Shown here one piece after another: positions 1 through 8,764 of a stretch of DNA of 64,000 nt; within the stretch, counting starts at the first letter, position 1, and each line of letters starts with the position of its first letter. Under the pieces are notes generated by a model that ran no database searches, was not told the DNA's origin, and saw only the letters and a program-made list of their open reading frames with translations. Origin of the DNA: Actinomycetes bacterium (lineage in GTDB: Bacteria; Actinomycetota; Actinomycetes; Actinomycetales; Dermatophilaceae); assembly GCA_023420415.1 (NCBI GenBank), contig JAEZWF010000004.1:1-64000 (forward strand), read 5' to 3'. Made by a program: the position numbers and the translations under genes.

Positions 1-421
1 GTCCGGGCGTGGCCGGTGCTGGCGTGGCCGGTGCCGACGGCGTGGCCGGGGCCGACGGCTCGGCCGGGGCCGACGCGGCCGGAGCGGACGGCGTCGCCGA
101 CGGCTTGGGTGCGGACGGCTCGGCGGACGGAGCCGCCGGGGTGGCCGGCGCCGGGGTCGAGGAGGACGGCGCGGAGGCCGGGACCTCGGTGACCTTCTCG
201 GTGTCGGCAGCCTTGGCCGCGGACTTCTTCGCCGCAGCCTTCTTGGCGGGAGCCTTCTTCAGCTCCTCGGGGAATGTCTCGGTCGCCTTGCGGACGACCG
301 GTGCCTCGATCGTCGAGCTGGCGGTCTTGACGTACTCGCCGATGCTCTGGAGGTGGGCGATCAGCGTCTTGCTGTCGGTGCCCAGCTCCTTGGCGAGCGC
401 GCTTACACGGACCTTTGCCAC
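1..421 (-). CDS. infB: Translation initiation factor IF-2, N-terminal part (runs off left edge)
   Basis: This is the 5' part of the gene for IF-2, the GTPase that brings initiator fMet-tRNA to the 30S ribosome. The protein begins [18 protein letters not shown], the typical IF2_N helix bundle, and continues into an Ala/Pro/Ser/Lys-rich linker (residues about 75-140) characteristic of actinobacterial IF-2. The GTG start at 419-421 is chosen because AGGAG lies 4 nt upstream. The GTPase and C-terminal domains are outside the window. It is the last visible gene of the minus-strand rimP-nusA-ylxR-infB operon. The low-complexity linker also produces long spurious open frames on the plus strand. The identity is secure; only about 140 codons are visible. 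Confidence 0.93.
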   Translation of the reverse strand, partial: MAKVRVSALAKELGTDSKTLIAHLQSIGEYVKTASSTIEAPVVRKATETFPEELKKAPAKKAAAKKSAAKAADTEKVTEVPASAPSSSTPAPATPAAPSAEPSAPKPSATPSAPAASAPAEPSAPATPSAPATPAPATPG

Positions 422-554
422 GTTTCTCCTGTTCCTGGTCCGCGTCAGGACAGGCGCGGACCGTCGTTACTGCTGGGGGGAGCTCATTGCTGAGTACTCA
501 TCGGGTGCTCATCAGCGTCAAACCCGCTTCCGGTGTCTTCCCATGACGGACATT

Positions 555-908
555 TCATTTCTGGTGCGGCGGGTGGTCGTCGGCCAGTGCCGCGACGTAT
601 GCCGTGACCGCCGCCGGGTCCGGGGCGGCGCTGATGCGCAGCGCGCGCCCGAAGGCTCGGCGTCGGAGGGCCTGGTCGAGGCAGTCACCCGTGGGGTGCA
701 GCCATGCGCCGCGCCCCGGCAGGCGGTGCCGTGGGTCGGGGGTCAACCGGATCGCACCGGAATCGTCCGTCTCCGCGACCACTCGCAGGAGTGCCGACCA
801 GCTATCCGTCCTGCGGCAGCCCACACACGTGCGGGTCGGTGACCCATGCGTGCTGCGGGGGGTGGTGCTCACTGCCGAAGGCCGGAGTCCAGTCCGGTCG
901 GTCCCCAC
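555..908 (-). CDS. ylxR: YlxR/DUF448 family RNA-binding protein
   Basis: Small basic protein of 117 residues with the family signatures RTCVGCR near residue 27 and GRGAWLHP near residue 66, followed by a helical segment rich in Arg. YlxR proteins have an RNA-binding surface and are almost always encoded between nusA and infB, as here; in some bacteria a YlxR protein has been described as a nucleoid-associated or RNase P-linked regulator. The GTG start gives a slightly long N-terminal tail, so the true start may lie downstream. The gene begins 17 nt after nusA, which implies co-transcription, and ends 133 nt before infB. Confidence 0.88.
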   Translation of the reverse strand: MGTDRTGLRPSAVSTTPRSTHGSPTRTCVGCRRTDSWSALLRVVAETDDSGAIRLTPDPRHRLPGRGAWLHPTGDCLDQALRRRAFGRALRISAAPDPAAVTAYVAALADDHPPHQK

Positions 909-925
909 CAGTCTAGCCCTTTCCG

Positions 926-2059
926 TCAGCCGGGCGTGTCACCGGTGTCCGGCGCCTCGTTCGTCGCACTGGTCCCAGCCGCACCAGCCGCACCATCAGT
1001 CCCGGCGGCCCCGGTGGCCCCGGCGGCTCGCCCGGCGCCCGTCGGCGCGTCAGCCCCGGCGGCCTGGGTGTCGGGCCGGATGTCGATGCGCCAGCCGGTC
1101 AGCTTGGCGGCGAGGCGGGCGTTCTGCCCCTCCTTGCCGATGGCGAGCGAGAGCTGGTAGTCCGGCACGATCACCCGAGCCGCCCGCAGCTGCGGGTCGA
1201 CGATCTCGACCGACTCCACGCGCGAGGGCGACAACGCGGCCGCCACGAACTCCTTGGGGTCCTCGGAGTAGTCGACGATGTCGATCTTCTCGCCGTGCAG
1301 CTCGGTCATGACCGCCCGGACGCGCGCACCCATCGGGCCGATGCAGGCGCCCTTGGCGTTGACGCCGGGCACCTTGGAGTGGACCGCGATCTTGGTGCGG
1401 TGACCGGCCTCGCGGGCCAGGGCGGCGATCTCGACGGTGCCGTCGGCGATCTCGGGCACCTCCAGCGCGAAGAGCTTGCGCACGAGGTTGGGGTGGGTGC
1501 GGGACAGCCCGATCTGGGGGCCCTTGGGCCCGCGACGGACCGACACGACGAAGGTGCGCAGCCGCTCGCCGTGCACGTACTTCTCCCCCGGCACCTGCTC
1601 GGCCACCGGCAGGATGCCCTCGACCGTGCCGAAGTCGACGGTGACGTGGCGGGGGTCCGGGCTCTGCTGGATCACGCCGGCGACGACGTCGCCCTCGCGG
1701 CCCTTGAAGTCACCGAGGATCGCCTCGTCCTCGAGGTCGCGCAGCCGCTGCACGATCACCTGGCGCGCGGTGGCGGCGGCGATGCGCCCGAACCCGGTGG
1801 GCGTGTCGTCGAACTCGGGGCCGTACTCGCGCGGCGGCCGCTCCTGGCCCTCCTCGGGCTCCGGCTGCTCGATCTCCTCGCGCGCCCACACGATGACGTG
1901 CCCGCTCTTGCGGTCGAGCTCGACGCGGGCGTTGCGGTAGGCGCCGTCGGTGCGGTGGTAGGCGACGAGGAGAGCCTGCTCGATGGCGGGGATGAGGACC
2001 TCGAGGGAGATGTCGCGCTCCCGCTCGAGCGCCCGCAGCGCGGCCAGGTCGATGTCCAT
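926..2059 (-). CDS. nusA: Transcription termination/antitermination factor NusA
   Basis: NusA binds RNA polymerase and nascent RNA and modulates pausing, termination and antitermination. The 377-residue product starts [18 protein letters not shown] and shows the N-terminal RNAP-binding domain (about 1-125), an S1 domain (about 130-200) and two KH domains (about 220-335; [20 protein letters not shown] is the KH2 core). It ends in an Ala/Gly/Thr-rich, probably disordered tail of about 45 residues, and lacks the acidic C-terminal repeats of E. coli NusA, as usual in actinobacteria. The ATG at 2057-2059 is chosen over a longer frame because it has AGGAGGA upstream and sits 1 nt after the rimP stop; the longer frame would overlap rimP. 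Confidence 0.95.
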   Translation of the reverse strand: MDIDLAALRALERERDISLEVLIPAIEQALLVAYHRTDGAYRNARVELDRKSGHVIVWAREEIEQPEPEEGQERPPREYGPEFDDTPTGFGRIAAATARQVIVQRLRDLEDEAILGDFKGREGDVVAGVIQQSPDPRHVTVDFGTVEGILPVAEQVPGEKYVHGERLRTFVVSVRRGPKGPQIGLSRTHPNLVRKLFALEVPEIADGTVEIAALAREAGHRTKIAVHSKVPGVNAKGACIGPMGARVRAVMTELHGEKIDIVDYSEDPKEFVAAALSPSRVESVEIVDPQLRAARVIVPDYQLSLAIGKEGQNARLAAKLTGWRIDIRPDTQAAGADAPTGAGRAAGATGAAGTDGAAGAAGTSATNEAPDTGDTPG

Positions 2060-2060
2060 G

Positions 2061-2636
2061 TCAGTCCTCCTCGGTGGCGGCGTCGCCGTCGGTGGTGTCG
2101 CCGTCGATCGTGTCGCTGCCGGTGGTGTCGTCGTCGGCCCGCGAGAACTCGACCTCGACCACGGCCCGCGAGATCGCGGCATACGGCAGCTCGACCGTGC
2201 GCGCGGGGGTCTTCTTCGCGGCGGGCACCTCGAGGGTGACCCCGTCGGCGCCGGCGCGGACGATGCGCCCGGTGACCTTGTCACCCTCGGTGGGGGTGAT
2301 GGTGACGAGTCGGCCGACGTTGCGGCGGAAGTGGCGGGGCTCGGTGAGGGGCCGGTCGAGGCCGGGGCTGGTGACCTCGAGGGTGTAGGGCTGCTCGCCC
2401 ATCGTGTCGGCCGCGTCGAGCGCGTCGCTCACGACGCGGGTCGCGTCGGCGACCTCGTCGAGGCTCAGCGGCGGGGTCGGGGTCGTCGTCTCACCCGTGT
2501 CGGGCAGCGCGCGGTCGATCCAGATGCGGACCATGCGGCGCTTGCCCGCAGGTGTGACGGCGACATCCTCGACCAGCAGGCCCATGGCCGCGAGCGGTGG
2601 CTCGACGACGGGACGAATCTGGTCCTTGACGCTCAC
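2061..2636 (-). CDS. rimP: Ribosome maturation factor RimP
   Basis: RimP is needed for maturation of the 30S subunit. The 191-residue protein has the N-terminal alpha/beta domain ([19 protein letters not shown], then VRIWIDR) and the [18 protein letters not shown] motif near residue 90 that marks the family, followed by the SH3-like C-terminal domain ([16 protein letters not shown]). An insert rich in Pro/Thr near residues 48-58 and an acidic Asp/Thr tail extend it beyond the usual 150-170 residues. It is the first gene of the nusA operon here and its TGA lies 1 nt from the nusA start. The region 2637-2740 between rimP and the divergent lipoprotein gene presumably holds both promoters; no clear box was picked out. 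Confidence 0.94.
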   Translation of the reverse strand: MSVKDQIRPVVEPPLAAMGLLVEDVAVTPAGKRRMVRIWIDRALPDTGETTTPTPPLSLDEVADATRVVSDALDAADTMGEQPYTLEVTSPGLDRPLTEPRHFRRNVGRLVTITPTEGDKVTGRIVRAGADGVTLEVPAAKKTPARTVELPYAAISRAVVEVEFSRADDDTTGSDTIDGDTTDGDAATEED

Positions 2637-2740
2637 TGACTCGTCCTCTCTGAAGTTCTCGGTTGTCCTGCGTCGTCACTCTAGCCACGGCGACGACCGG
2701 CCGCACGAGCGGCCGACACGTGCGTGACATGATCGCGGGT

Positions 2741-3814
2741 ATGCCGCCTGCTCCCGACCGCGCGCCCGCGCGGCTGTCGCGTCGGGGTGCGTTGGCTTTG
2801 GGCGCGAGCGCCGTTGCGGCACTGGGACTTTCGGCCTGCGGGATCAGGCTCGAGGACGACGCACCGCGCGTGCCGGGCATCCCGACGCGGGAGCCCTATG
2901 CGTGGGAGGGGTTCCTCGTCGCGTTGTGGCGCAGGTGTGACGCCTTGTCGGCGCTCGCTCGCAGCGTCGGCGGACCGGTGACCGGCGTGCCGGCCCGCCT
3001 GGCCGCGCTCCACGACACGCAGGCCCAGGGTCTGCGGGCCGAGCTGCTGGGACTCGGGGTGCCCGAGCGGGTGCTGACCGAGGCCGCCACCCCCAGGGGG
3101 ACGGGCACGGGGACGGGCACAGCGACGGGCACAGCGACGGGCACGGCGAGCTCTGCCACCACTGCGCCGAGTGCCACTGCGCCGACCTCCACTGCGCCGA
3201 CCTCCACTGCGCCGACCACCGGCAAGGCCGGCCAGGCCGCGCTGGCTGGGGAAGAGGCGAGCGACCTCGGCCCGACAGCCATCGCCTCCCTGGCCAAGCT
3301 GCCGGCCGACGCCATCCCCCTGGTCGGATCCGTGCTGGGGCAGCGCGGGGCGGCCGCCGCCCTGCTGGGGCACCCGATCACCTGGCCCGAGCAGGCCCTG
3401 TCGGCGCGCTCCCTGGCCGCGAACTACCTCTCGACGACCCGGGCTGCGGTCTACGGCCTCGAGGTGGCGACCGCACAGTCACCGAAGGGCGCGCAGCGCA
3501 CGCTCGCCCAGACGACCCTGATCGCACTGCGGACCCGCGCCGCCGAGCAGGAGGTCCTCGCCGGCTCGTCGGCGGGCCCGCCGGCGGTTGCCTACACGCT
3601 GCCGTTCGCGGTCACGACCCCGGCCACTGCGCGCAAGCTGGCCGTCCACGTGCTCACCGAGCTGCGGGCCGCGGTGGCCCGTGACCTCGGCAGCGCGCAG
3701 GGAAACCCGGCCGCCCTGGGCCTGCTGGTCCAGTGGTTGTCCGACACCGAGGTGCTGGCCTCGCGGTGGGGCGTACCGCTGGCGCCGTTCCCCGGCCTGA
3801 CGACCCCGAAGTGA
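2741..3814 (+). CDS. DUF4439 ferritin-like-domain lipoprotein
   Basis: Predicted exported lipoprotein of about 357 residues. The N-terminus has SRRGALALGASAVAALGLSAC, an Arg-Arg (Tat-like) signal with a lipobox Cys. A long helical region follows, ending with the pattern YTLPFAVTTPATARKLAVHVL ... EVLASRWGVPLAPFPGL that is typical of the DUF4439 ferritin-like family. Function is unknown. Between about residues 115 and 160 lies a Thr/Ser/Ala/Pro low-complexity linker encoded by short tandem repeats. The ATG at 2741 is preferred as the last Met before the Arg-Arg signal; ATG at 2729 would add four residues. A gene of this type occupies the same place, divergent from rimP, in mycobacteria (Rv2843/Rv2844 position). 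The stop overlaps the next start (TGATG). Confidence 0.82.
   Translation: MPPAPDRAPARLSRRGALALGASAVAALGLSACGIRLEDDAPRVPGIPTREPYAWEGFLVALWRRCDALSALARSVGGPVTGVPARLAALHDTQAQGLRAELLGLGVPERVLTEAATPRGTGTGTGTATGTATGTASSATTAPSATAPTSTAPTSTAPTTGKAGQAALAGEEASDLGPTAIASLAKLPADAIPLVGSVLGQRGAAAALLGHPITWPEQALSARSLAANYLSTTRAAVYGLEVATAQSPKGAQRTLAQTTLIALRTRAAEQEVLAGSSAGPPAVAYTLPFAVTTPATARKLAVHVLTELRAAVARDLGSAQGNPAALGLLVQWLSDTEVLASRWGVPLAPFPGLTTPK
3105..3225 (+). repeat. Short tandem repeats inside the DUF4439 gene
   Basis: Two adjoining simple arrays: about six imperfect copies of a GGGCACGGCGAC-like unit (encoding Gly-Thr/Ala-Thr) and then about four copies of a 15-nt unit ACTGCGCCGACCTCC (encoding Thr-Ala-Pro-Thr-Ser). 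They encode a flexible linker between the lipoprotein anchor region and the C-terminal domain and would be expected to vary in copy number between strains. Confidence 0.8.
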
Positions 3815-4752
3815 TGCGCACCGAGGACGCGGCGGCGCTCGTGCCCGCCGCCTTCACCGAGTTCGTCGGACGCTGGTCCGTCGAGGACGGCAACGTCGGG
3901 GGGCCGTCGGGTGCGCAGTGGGCCGCCGACCTACCCCGGTTGCTCGCCAGAGTGCTCGACGACTGGGAGCTGACCCCGACCGGCCCCGGGCGTACCGGCT
4001 ACTCAGCCCTCGTGCTGCCCGTGGAGCGGGCCGACGGACCCGCTGCCCTCAAACTGGCGTGGCCACACCTTGAGGCGCGTGACGAGCCTCTTGCCCTGCG
4101 GCACTGGGGCGGGACGGCGGCCGTGCACCTCATTGCGGCCGACCCGTCCCGCAGTGTCCTGCTCCTGGAGGCCCTCGACTCCTCCCGCGACCTCACGACG
4201 GTCGACATCGACACCGCCTGCGCCGTCATCGGGGGCCTGTTGGCGCAGCTCCATGTCGACGCGCCACCCGGTCTGCGCTCCGTTCCCGAGTACGTCGAAC
4301 GCGTCCTCACCCGTATGGATGCGCTGGCGGGTGCTCTCCCCAGGCGCATGACCGACCGGGCGACGGGGTTGCTACGTGACCTCACCGCGTCGGATGCGAA
4401 ACCCCGGTTGCTGCACACCGACCTGCACTTCGAGAACGTCCTCGCGAGCCGGCCCGGCACCGACCGCCCGCCCTGGCTGGCGATCGACCCTCATGCCATG
4501 TCGGGCCACCCCGGCTTCGAGGTCCAGCCGCTTCTGCGCAACCGGCGCGACGAGCTCGGCACGGGCTCCGCCATGCGCCGCGGGGCGCGACGGCGGTTGG
4601 CGATCTGCTGCGAGGCGGCCGGCATTGACGAGGACGAGGCTCTCGGGTGGACCTACCTGCACACCATGATGGAGGCCATCTGGGGTGCCGAAGGTGGCGA
4701 CCAGGGCGAGGTCTCGTTCAACGTCGCACTCCTCAAGGCCCTCGACGACTGA
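3814..4752 (+). CDS. Aminoglycoside/hydroxyurea phosphotransferase-like kinase (APH(6) type)
   Basis: Kinase-like protein of 312 residues. The Brenner-type catalytic loop LLHTDLHFENVL (near residue 196) and the metal-binding WLAIDPHA (near residue 219) match the APH_6/hur family (streptomycin 6-kinase, hydroxyurea kinase). A DFG-like triad is replaced by IDPHA, as usual in this family. Whether it modifies an antibiotic or a metabolite cannot be decided; core-chromosome members in actinomycetes often have no known resistance role. The ATG overlaps the stop of the lipoprotein gene, so the two are co-translated, although no functional link is evident. A strong stem-loop follows the stop. Confidence 0.82.
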   Translation: MRTEDAAALVPAAFTEFVGRWSVEDGNVGGPSGAQWAADLPRLLARVLDDWELTPTGPGRTGYSALVLPVERADGPAALKLAWPHLEARDEPLALRHWGGTAAVHLIAADPSRSVLLLEALDSSRDLTTVDIDTACAVIGGLLAQLHVDAPPGLRSVPEYVERVLTRMDALAGALPRRMTDRATGLLRDLTASDAKPRLLHTDLHFENVLASRPGTDRPPWLAIDPHAMSGHPGFEVQPLLRNRRDELGTGSAMRRGARRRLAICCEAAGIDEDEALGWTYLHTMMEAIWGAEGGDQGEVSFNVALLKALDD

Positions 4753-4772
4753 CGCTGTCGAGCCCGCTTGCT

Positions 4773-4817
4773 TGCGTCTGCGGGTTTGCCCACCAGCGGG
4801 GCAAATCCGCAGACGCA
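4773..4817. terminator. Stem-loop repeat, family A copy 1; bidirectional terminator candidate
   Basis: Arms TGCGTCTGCGGGTTTGCCC and GGGCAAATCCGCAGACGCA pair over 18 of 19 positions around a short loop. It sits between convergent genes (the kinase gene ending at 4752 and the response regulator gene ending at 4823), so it can serve both. The same arms recur at 8621-8678 and 8685-8741, and in a diverged form at 29486-29530. Confidence 0.8.
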
Positions 4818-4822
4818 GCGCA

Positions 4823-5497
4823 TCAGGTCCAGCGGTACTCGATCTCGGGGCGGCCGGCGCCGGCATACCGCTGCGAGCGCGTCACGAGCCGCGCGTCGCT
4901 GAGGTGCTCGGCGTAGCGCCGCGCGGTGACCCGGCTGACGCCGAGACGTTCGGCGAGCTCGGTGGCCGACAGCGCGCCGGCCCCCTGGAGCTCGCGGGTG
5001 ACCCGCCCGAGCAGCTCCTCCGACATGCCCTTCGGCAGGGCGGTCCGCGTGGGACGCACCCCAGCAACCACCTGGTCGACCTCGTCCTGGCTGGCGACCT
5101 GCTCGCCCATGCGCACCTGGGCTCGGTAGTCGCGGTAGGCCTCGAGCCGGTCCCGCAGCGTCGCGAACACGAACGGCTTGAGGATGTACTGCACCACTCC
5201 GAGCGACACCGCCGACCGCACCACCTCCAGCTCGCGGGCCGAGGTGACGGCGATGACGTCGGCCCGGTGCCCTGCGGCGCGCATGGCGCGGATCACGTCG
5301 AGGCCATGGCGGTCGGGCAGGTTCATGTCGAGCAGCACCACGTCGACCGGGGTGGAGTCGAGGACGCGCAACGCCTCGTGCGACGTCGCCGCCGTGCCGG
5401 CGACGTCGAAGCCGGGCACACGCGTGACGTATGCCGCGTGGGCCTCGAGGGCGACCGGCTCGTCCTCCACGACGAGCACCGCGAGTGCGTCAGGCAT
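4823..5497 (-). CDS. Response regulator of the CitB/DcuR type
   Basis: A 224-residue response regulator. The receiver domain (1-125) has the acidic pocket ED at 11-12, phospho-acceptor Asp57 in VVLLDMNLPDRHG, Thr in the VTSA turn and Lys in LKPF. The C-terminal part (about 155-224) is a winged/helix-turn-helix domain (LSATELAERLGVSRVTARRY). Domain order and sequence fit the CitB/DcuR family, which regulates citrate and C4-dicarboxylate genes. It overlaps the histidine kinase gene by 8 nt and lies divergent from dctA, so the likely target is the dctA promoter in 7119-7234. Confidence 0.9.
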   Translation of the reverse strand: MPDALAVLVVEDEPVALEAHAAYVTRVPGFDVAGTAATSHEALRVLDSTPVDVVLLDMNLPDRHGLDVIRAMRAAGHRADVIAVTSARELEVVRSAVSLGVVQYILKPFVFATLRDRLEAYRDYRAQVRMGEQVASQDEVDQVVAGVRPTRTALPKGMSEELLGRVTRELQGAGALSATELAERLGVSRVTARRYAEHLSDARLVTRSQRYAGAGRPEIEYRWT

Positions 5498-7118
5498 TGG
5501 CTGCCTCCGGTGCAGTCGACTCGGACCGGGCGCCGCGCGGCAACCGCACCGTGAACGTCGCCCCCGGCGGGCCGGTCACCTCGAGCTCTCCACCGAGGCG
5601 GGCGACCGACTGCGACACGAGCGCGAGACCGATGCCGCGGCGACCGGCACTGCCCTCCTGCTTGGTGCTGAACCCGCGCCGGAACGCCTGCTCCACCGCC
5701 CCCGGCGGCAGACCGGGCCCGTTGTCGCCGACCTCCAGCACGGCCGTGTCGCCCTCGAGTCGGGCGTCGACCGTGACCCGGCGCGGCGGTTCCACGGTGG
5801 CCACCGCCTCGAAGGCGTTGTCGATGAGGTTGCCGACGATCGTGACGAGGTCGCGCGCGGGTGCGGCGTCGGACGGCCAGTGCGCGTCGGGGTCGATGAC
5901 GAGCTCGATGCCGCTCTCACTGGCCTGCGCGGCCTTGCCGAGCAGCAGTGCGGTGAGAGCGGGCTCGGACACGGCACCGACGACGGCGTCCGTGAGCCCC
6001 TGCGACAGCTGGAGCTCCTCGGTGGCGAAGGCCAGCGCACGGTCCGGGTGGCCCAGCTCGATGAGACTGACGATCGCGTGCAGCCGGTTGGCCGACTCGT
6101 GCGCCTGCGAGCGCAACGCCTCGGTGAGCCCACGGGCCGAGTCGAGCTCGCCGGTGAGGTGCTCGAGGTCGGTGCGGTCACGCAGCGTGACGACGTGCCC
6201 GAGGCGCCGGCCCTGCCACTGCGCCGGCGCCTTGTTGAGGACGAGCACCCGGGCGGCGGTCACGTGCAGCTCGTCCAGCCGTTCGTCATCGTCGGTGAGC
6301 GCACTGGTGAGGGCGGCCGCGAGGCCGAGGTCGGCCACCTTCTGGCCGACCGGGTCGGGCGGAAGGTCCAGCAGCCGGCTCGCCTCGTCGTTGGTGAGAC
6401 GCACGCGCCCGTCGCGGTCGACGAGCAGGAGACCTTCGGTGACCGCGTGCAGGACGGCGTCGTAGTACTCGACCATGTCACCGAGCTGACGCTCCCCCAG
6501 TCCGCGCGTCTGGCGCTGCACCCGCCGCGCCACGAGCGCGGTACCCAGACCGGAGAGCAGGGCGGCCACCAGACCGGCCAGCAGGATCGCCGGCAGCTGA
6601 CCGCGCACCTGGGCGCTCACCGCCGACTTGCGGATGCCGACGGCCACCATGCCGACGACGTCGCGCCCGTCGTGCACCGGCTCGACCACGCGGCGCGACG
6701 GGCCGAGCGTGCCCGTGTAGTCCTCGACCACCTCACCGCCGGACCGGGCCGCCTCGATGTGGCCGATGAACGGCTTGCCGACCTGGGTCGCGTCCGGGTG
6801 GGTGAAGCGGATGCCGTCACGGGTCATGACGACGACGAAGTCGGTGCGGGTCTCGACCCGGGTGCGTTCGGCATACGCCTGCAGGCCGGCGGGGTCGTCC
6901 GCCCGCAGCGCCCCCACGACCATGGGGCTGGCGGCGACGGTCTCCGCGACGGCTCGCGCCCGCTCGGTCGCCTCCTTGGTGCTGGCTCGCACGGCCTGCA
7001 CGTAGACCGCCGTGACACCGACCCCCACGACCAGCAGACCCGCGAGCACCTGGAGCACGAACGTCTGCGCCGCCACGCTCCAGCGGTTCGGCGCGCGCAC
7101 GAGCCGGCTCAGCGGCAT
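5490..7118 (-). CDS. DcuS/CitA-type sensor histidine kinase
   Basis: A 542-residue membrane kinase. It has a transmembrane helix at about 19-42, an extracytoplasmic PAS-like (CACHE) domain (about 45-175) with RTDFVVVMTRDGIRFTHP, a second transmembrane helix (about 178-198), a cytoplasmic PAS domain (about 215-325), a dimerisation helix with the phospho-acceptor His in RSQAHESANRLHAI near residue 350, and the ATPase domain with N box NLIDNAFEA and G box VGDNGPGLP. This order matches the citrate/fumarate sensors CitA/DcuS. The ATG itself lies inside a copy of the dispersed GTATGCC motif. The gene is the first of a two-gene operon with the regulator and is divergent from the C4-dicarboxylate carrier gene, implying substrate-induced uptake. 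Confidence 0.9.
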   Translation of the reverse strand: MPLSRLVRAPNRWSVAAQTFVLQVLAGLLVVGVGVTAVYVQAVRASTKEATERARAVAETVAASPMVVGALRADDPAGLQAYAERTRVETRTDFVVVMTRDGIRFTHPDATQVGKPFIGHIEAARSGGEVVEDYTGTLGPSRRVVEPVHDGRDVVGMVAVGIRKSAVSAQVRGQLPAILLAGLVAALLSGLGTALVARRVQRQTRGLGERQLGDMVEYYDAVLHAVTEGLLLVDRDGRVRLTNDEASRLLDLPPDPVGQKVADLGLAAALTSALTDDDERLDELHVTAARVLVLNKAPAQWQGRRLGHVVTLRDRTDLEHLTGELDSARGLTEALRSQAHESANRLHAIVSLIELGHPDRALAFATEELQLSQGLTDAVVGAVSEPALTALLLGKAAQASESGIELVIDPDAHWPSDAAPARDLVTIVGNLIDNAFEAVATVEPPRRVTVDARLEGDTAVLEVGDNGPGLPPGAVEQAFRRGFSTKQEGSAGRRGIGLALVSQSVARLGGELEVTGPPGATFTVRLPRGARSESTAPEAANA

Positions 7119-7234
7119 ACTCGCGCCTCGCGAAACTCAATGAACACAAACGTGACCCTAGCCGCGGGCCGCGCCACCATCGTCGCTGTTCGTCATCCCG
7201 GACGCGCCCGGGACCACACAGCTGGGAGAACACC

Positions 7235-8611
7235 GTGAGCACAAGCGCCGACAACGCCGTCGACCGACCCGCACCGAAGCGGGACCGCACCCACTACCTC
7301 TACATCGCCGTCATCATCGCGATGCTGCTCGGCATCGCCGTCGGGTTCATCTGGCCCGACTTCGGGATCAAGCTCAAGTGGCTGGGCACCGGGTTCGTCA
7401 ACCTCATCAAGATGATGATCACGCCGATCATCTTCTGCACCATCGTCCTCGGCATCGGGTCGGTGCGCCGGGCCGCCCAGGTCGGCAAGGTCGGTGGGCT
7501 CGCGCTGGGCTACTTCCTCACGATGTCGACGTTCGCGCTCGCGATCGGGCTCGTCGTCGGCAACATCGTCAAGCCCGGTTCCGGCCTGCACCTCACCGAC
7601 GCGCTCGCCAAGACCGGCCAGGCGCAGGTGTCGGGCGAGGCCGAGACGACGGTCGACTTCATCCTCGGACTCATCCCGGACACGCTGGTCTCGGCGCTGA
7701 CGTCGGGCTCGGTGCTGCAGGCGCTGCTGGTCGCGCTCCTCGTCGGTTTCGCGCTGCAGAAGATGGGGCGCGCGGGTGAGCCGATCCTGGTGGGCATCAA
7801 GCACTTCGAGCGGCTCGTCTTCCGCCTGATGGCGATGATCATGTATGCCGCGCCGATCGGTGCGTTCGGCGCCATGGCTGCCGTCGTGGGCGCCACCGGG
7901 TGGAAGGCGCTCGCGAGCCTCTTCCAGGTGATGGTCGCCTTCTACATCACCTGTGGCCTCTTCGTGTTCGTGGTGCTCGGGCTGGTGCTCTACGCCTTCA
8001 CCCGCGTCAACATCTTCAAGCTGCTGAAGTACCTCGGCCGCGAGTTCCTGCTGATCTTGTCGACGTCGTCGTCGGAGTCGGCGCTGCCGCGGCTGATCGC
8101 CAAGATGGAGCACGCGGGCGTCTCGCGGCCGGTCGTCGGCATCACCGTGCCGACGGGCTACTCGTTCAACCTCGACGGCACCGCGATCTACCTGACCATG
8201 GCGTCGCTGTTCATCGCCGACGCGCTGGACAAGCCGTTCACACTGGGGCAGCAGATCTCGTTGCTGCTGTTCATGATCATCGCCTCGAAGGGTGCCGCGG
8301 GCGTGACCGGCGCGGGTCTGGCGACGCTGGCCGGTGGCCTGCAGTCGCACCGTCCCGACCTGGTCGACGGCGTCGGCTTCATCGTCGGCATCGACCGGCT
8401 CATGAGCGAGGCGCGGGCGCTGACCAACTTCGCCGGCAACTCGGTCGCGACCGTGCTGATCGGCACCTGGGTGGGCGAGGTCGACCGGCCGCGCCTGGAC
8501 GCCGTGCTCGACGGGGACCTGCCGTTCGACGAGCGCACGATGCTCGACCAGGACGAGGCCGACCGCGCCGACCTCGTGGGCGACGAGGCCTCGGTGACCC
8601 AGGGCCACTGA
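7235..8611 (+). CDS. dctA: C4-dicarboxylate:cation symporter (DctA)
   Basis: Sodium/proton-dicarboxylate symporter (DAACS family) of 458 residues, importing succinate, fumarate and malate. It begins with a short cytoplasmic tail then alternates hydrophobic helices. The serine-rich hairpin STSSSESALPRL near residue 272 and the substrate-site helix TGYSFNLDGTAIYLT near residue 308 are diagnostic, as is ASKGAAGVTGAG near residue 350. The GTG start is supported by GGGAGAA four nucleotides upstream. It is controlled in all likelihood by the divergent CitA/CitB-type system. The last about 30 residues are acidic. Two stem-loop repeats follow. Confidence 0.95.
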   Translation: MSTSADNAVDRPAPKRDRTHYLYIAVIIAMLLGIAVGFIWPDFGIKLKWLGTGFVNLIKMMITPIIFCTIVLGIGSVRRAAQVGKVGGLALGYFLTMSTFALAIGLVVGNIVKPGSGLHLTDALAKTGQAQVSGEAETTVDFILGLIPDTLVSALTSGSVLQALLVALLVGFALQKMGRAGEPILVGIKHFERLVFRLMAMIMYAAPIGAFGAMAAVVGATGWKALASLFQVMVAFYITCGLFVFVVLGLVLYAFTRVNIFKLLKYLGREFLLILSTSSSESALPRLIAKMEHAGVSRPVVGITVPTGYSFNLDGTAIYLTMASLFIADALDKPFTLGQQISLLLFMIIASKGAAGVTGAGLATLAGGLQSHRPDLVDGVGFIVGIDRLMSEARALTNFAGNSVATVLIGTWVGEVDRPRLDAVLDGDLPFDERTMLDQDEADRADLVGDEASVTQGH

Positions 8612-8620
8612 GCCGGACGC

Positions 8621-8678
8621 CGGCTTGCTGCGTCTGCGAGTTTGCCCCGCTGGTGGGCAGATCCGCAGACGTAAGCCG
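8621..8678. terminator. Stem-loop repeat, family A copy 2
   Basis: Imperfect inverted repeat with arms containing CGTCTGCGAGTTTGCCC and GGGCAGATCCGCAGACG, flanked by CGGCTT/AAGCCG. It lies 10 nt after the dctA stop and is the probable dctA terminator. The sequence is shared with copies at 4773 and 8685. Confidence 0.75.
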
Positions 8679-8684
8679 GCACCC

Positions 8685-8741
8685 CCTTGTTACGTCTGCG
8701 AGTTTGCCCCGCTGGCGGGCAGATCCGCAGACGCAAGCGGG
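8685..8741. repeat. Stem-loop repeat, family A copy 3 (tandem with copy 2)
   Basis: Second, nearly identical inverted repeat placed head-to-tail with copy 2 (about 64 nt period). The shared core is ACGTCTGCGAGTTTGCCCCG / GGGCAGATCCGCAGACG. The tandem arrangement suggests local duplication of a mobile or selected terminator module rather than two independent terminators. Confidence 0.75.
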
Positions 8742-8764
8742 CGCGGCCGGCATACCCTGACGCG

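Noticed and set aside
9..842. Long Gly/Ala/Asp-rich plus-strand frame over the start of the window
   Set aside because: It is the antisense shadow of the Ala/Pro/Ser-rich linker of IF-2 and of ylxR; its composition is not protein-like and the minus-strand genes are well supported.
3105..3225. Phase-variable contingency repeat
   Set aside because: The repeat units of the DUF4439 linker appear to be multiples of three nucleotides, so copy number change would alter linker length and not the reading frame.
4773..8741. CRISPR array
   Set aside because: Family A repeats are few, unevenly spaced, found at gene ends and form terminator-like hairpins; there are no regular spacers or cas genes.
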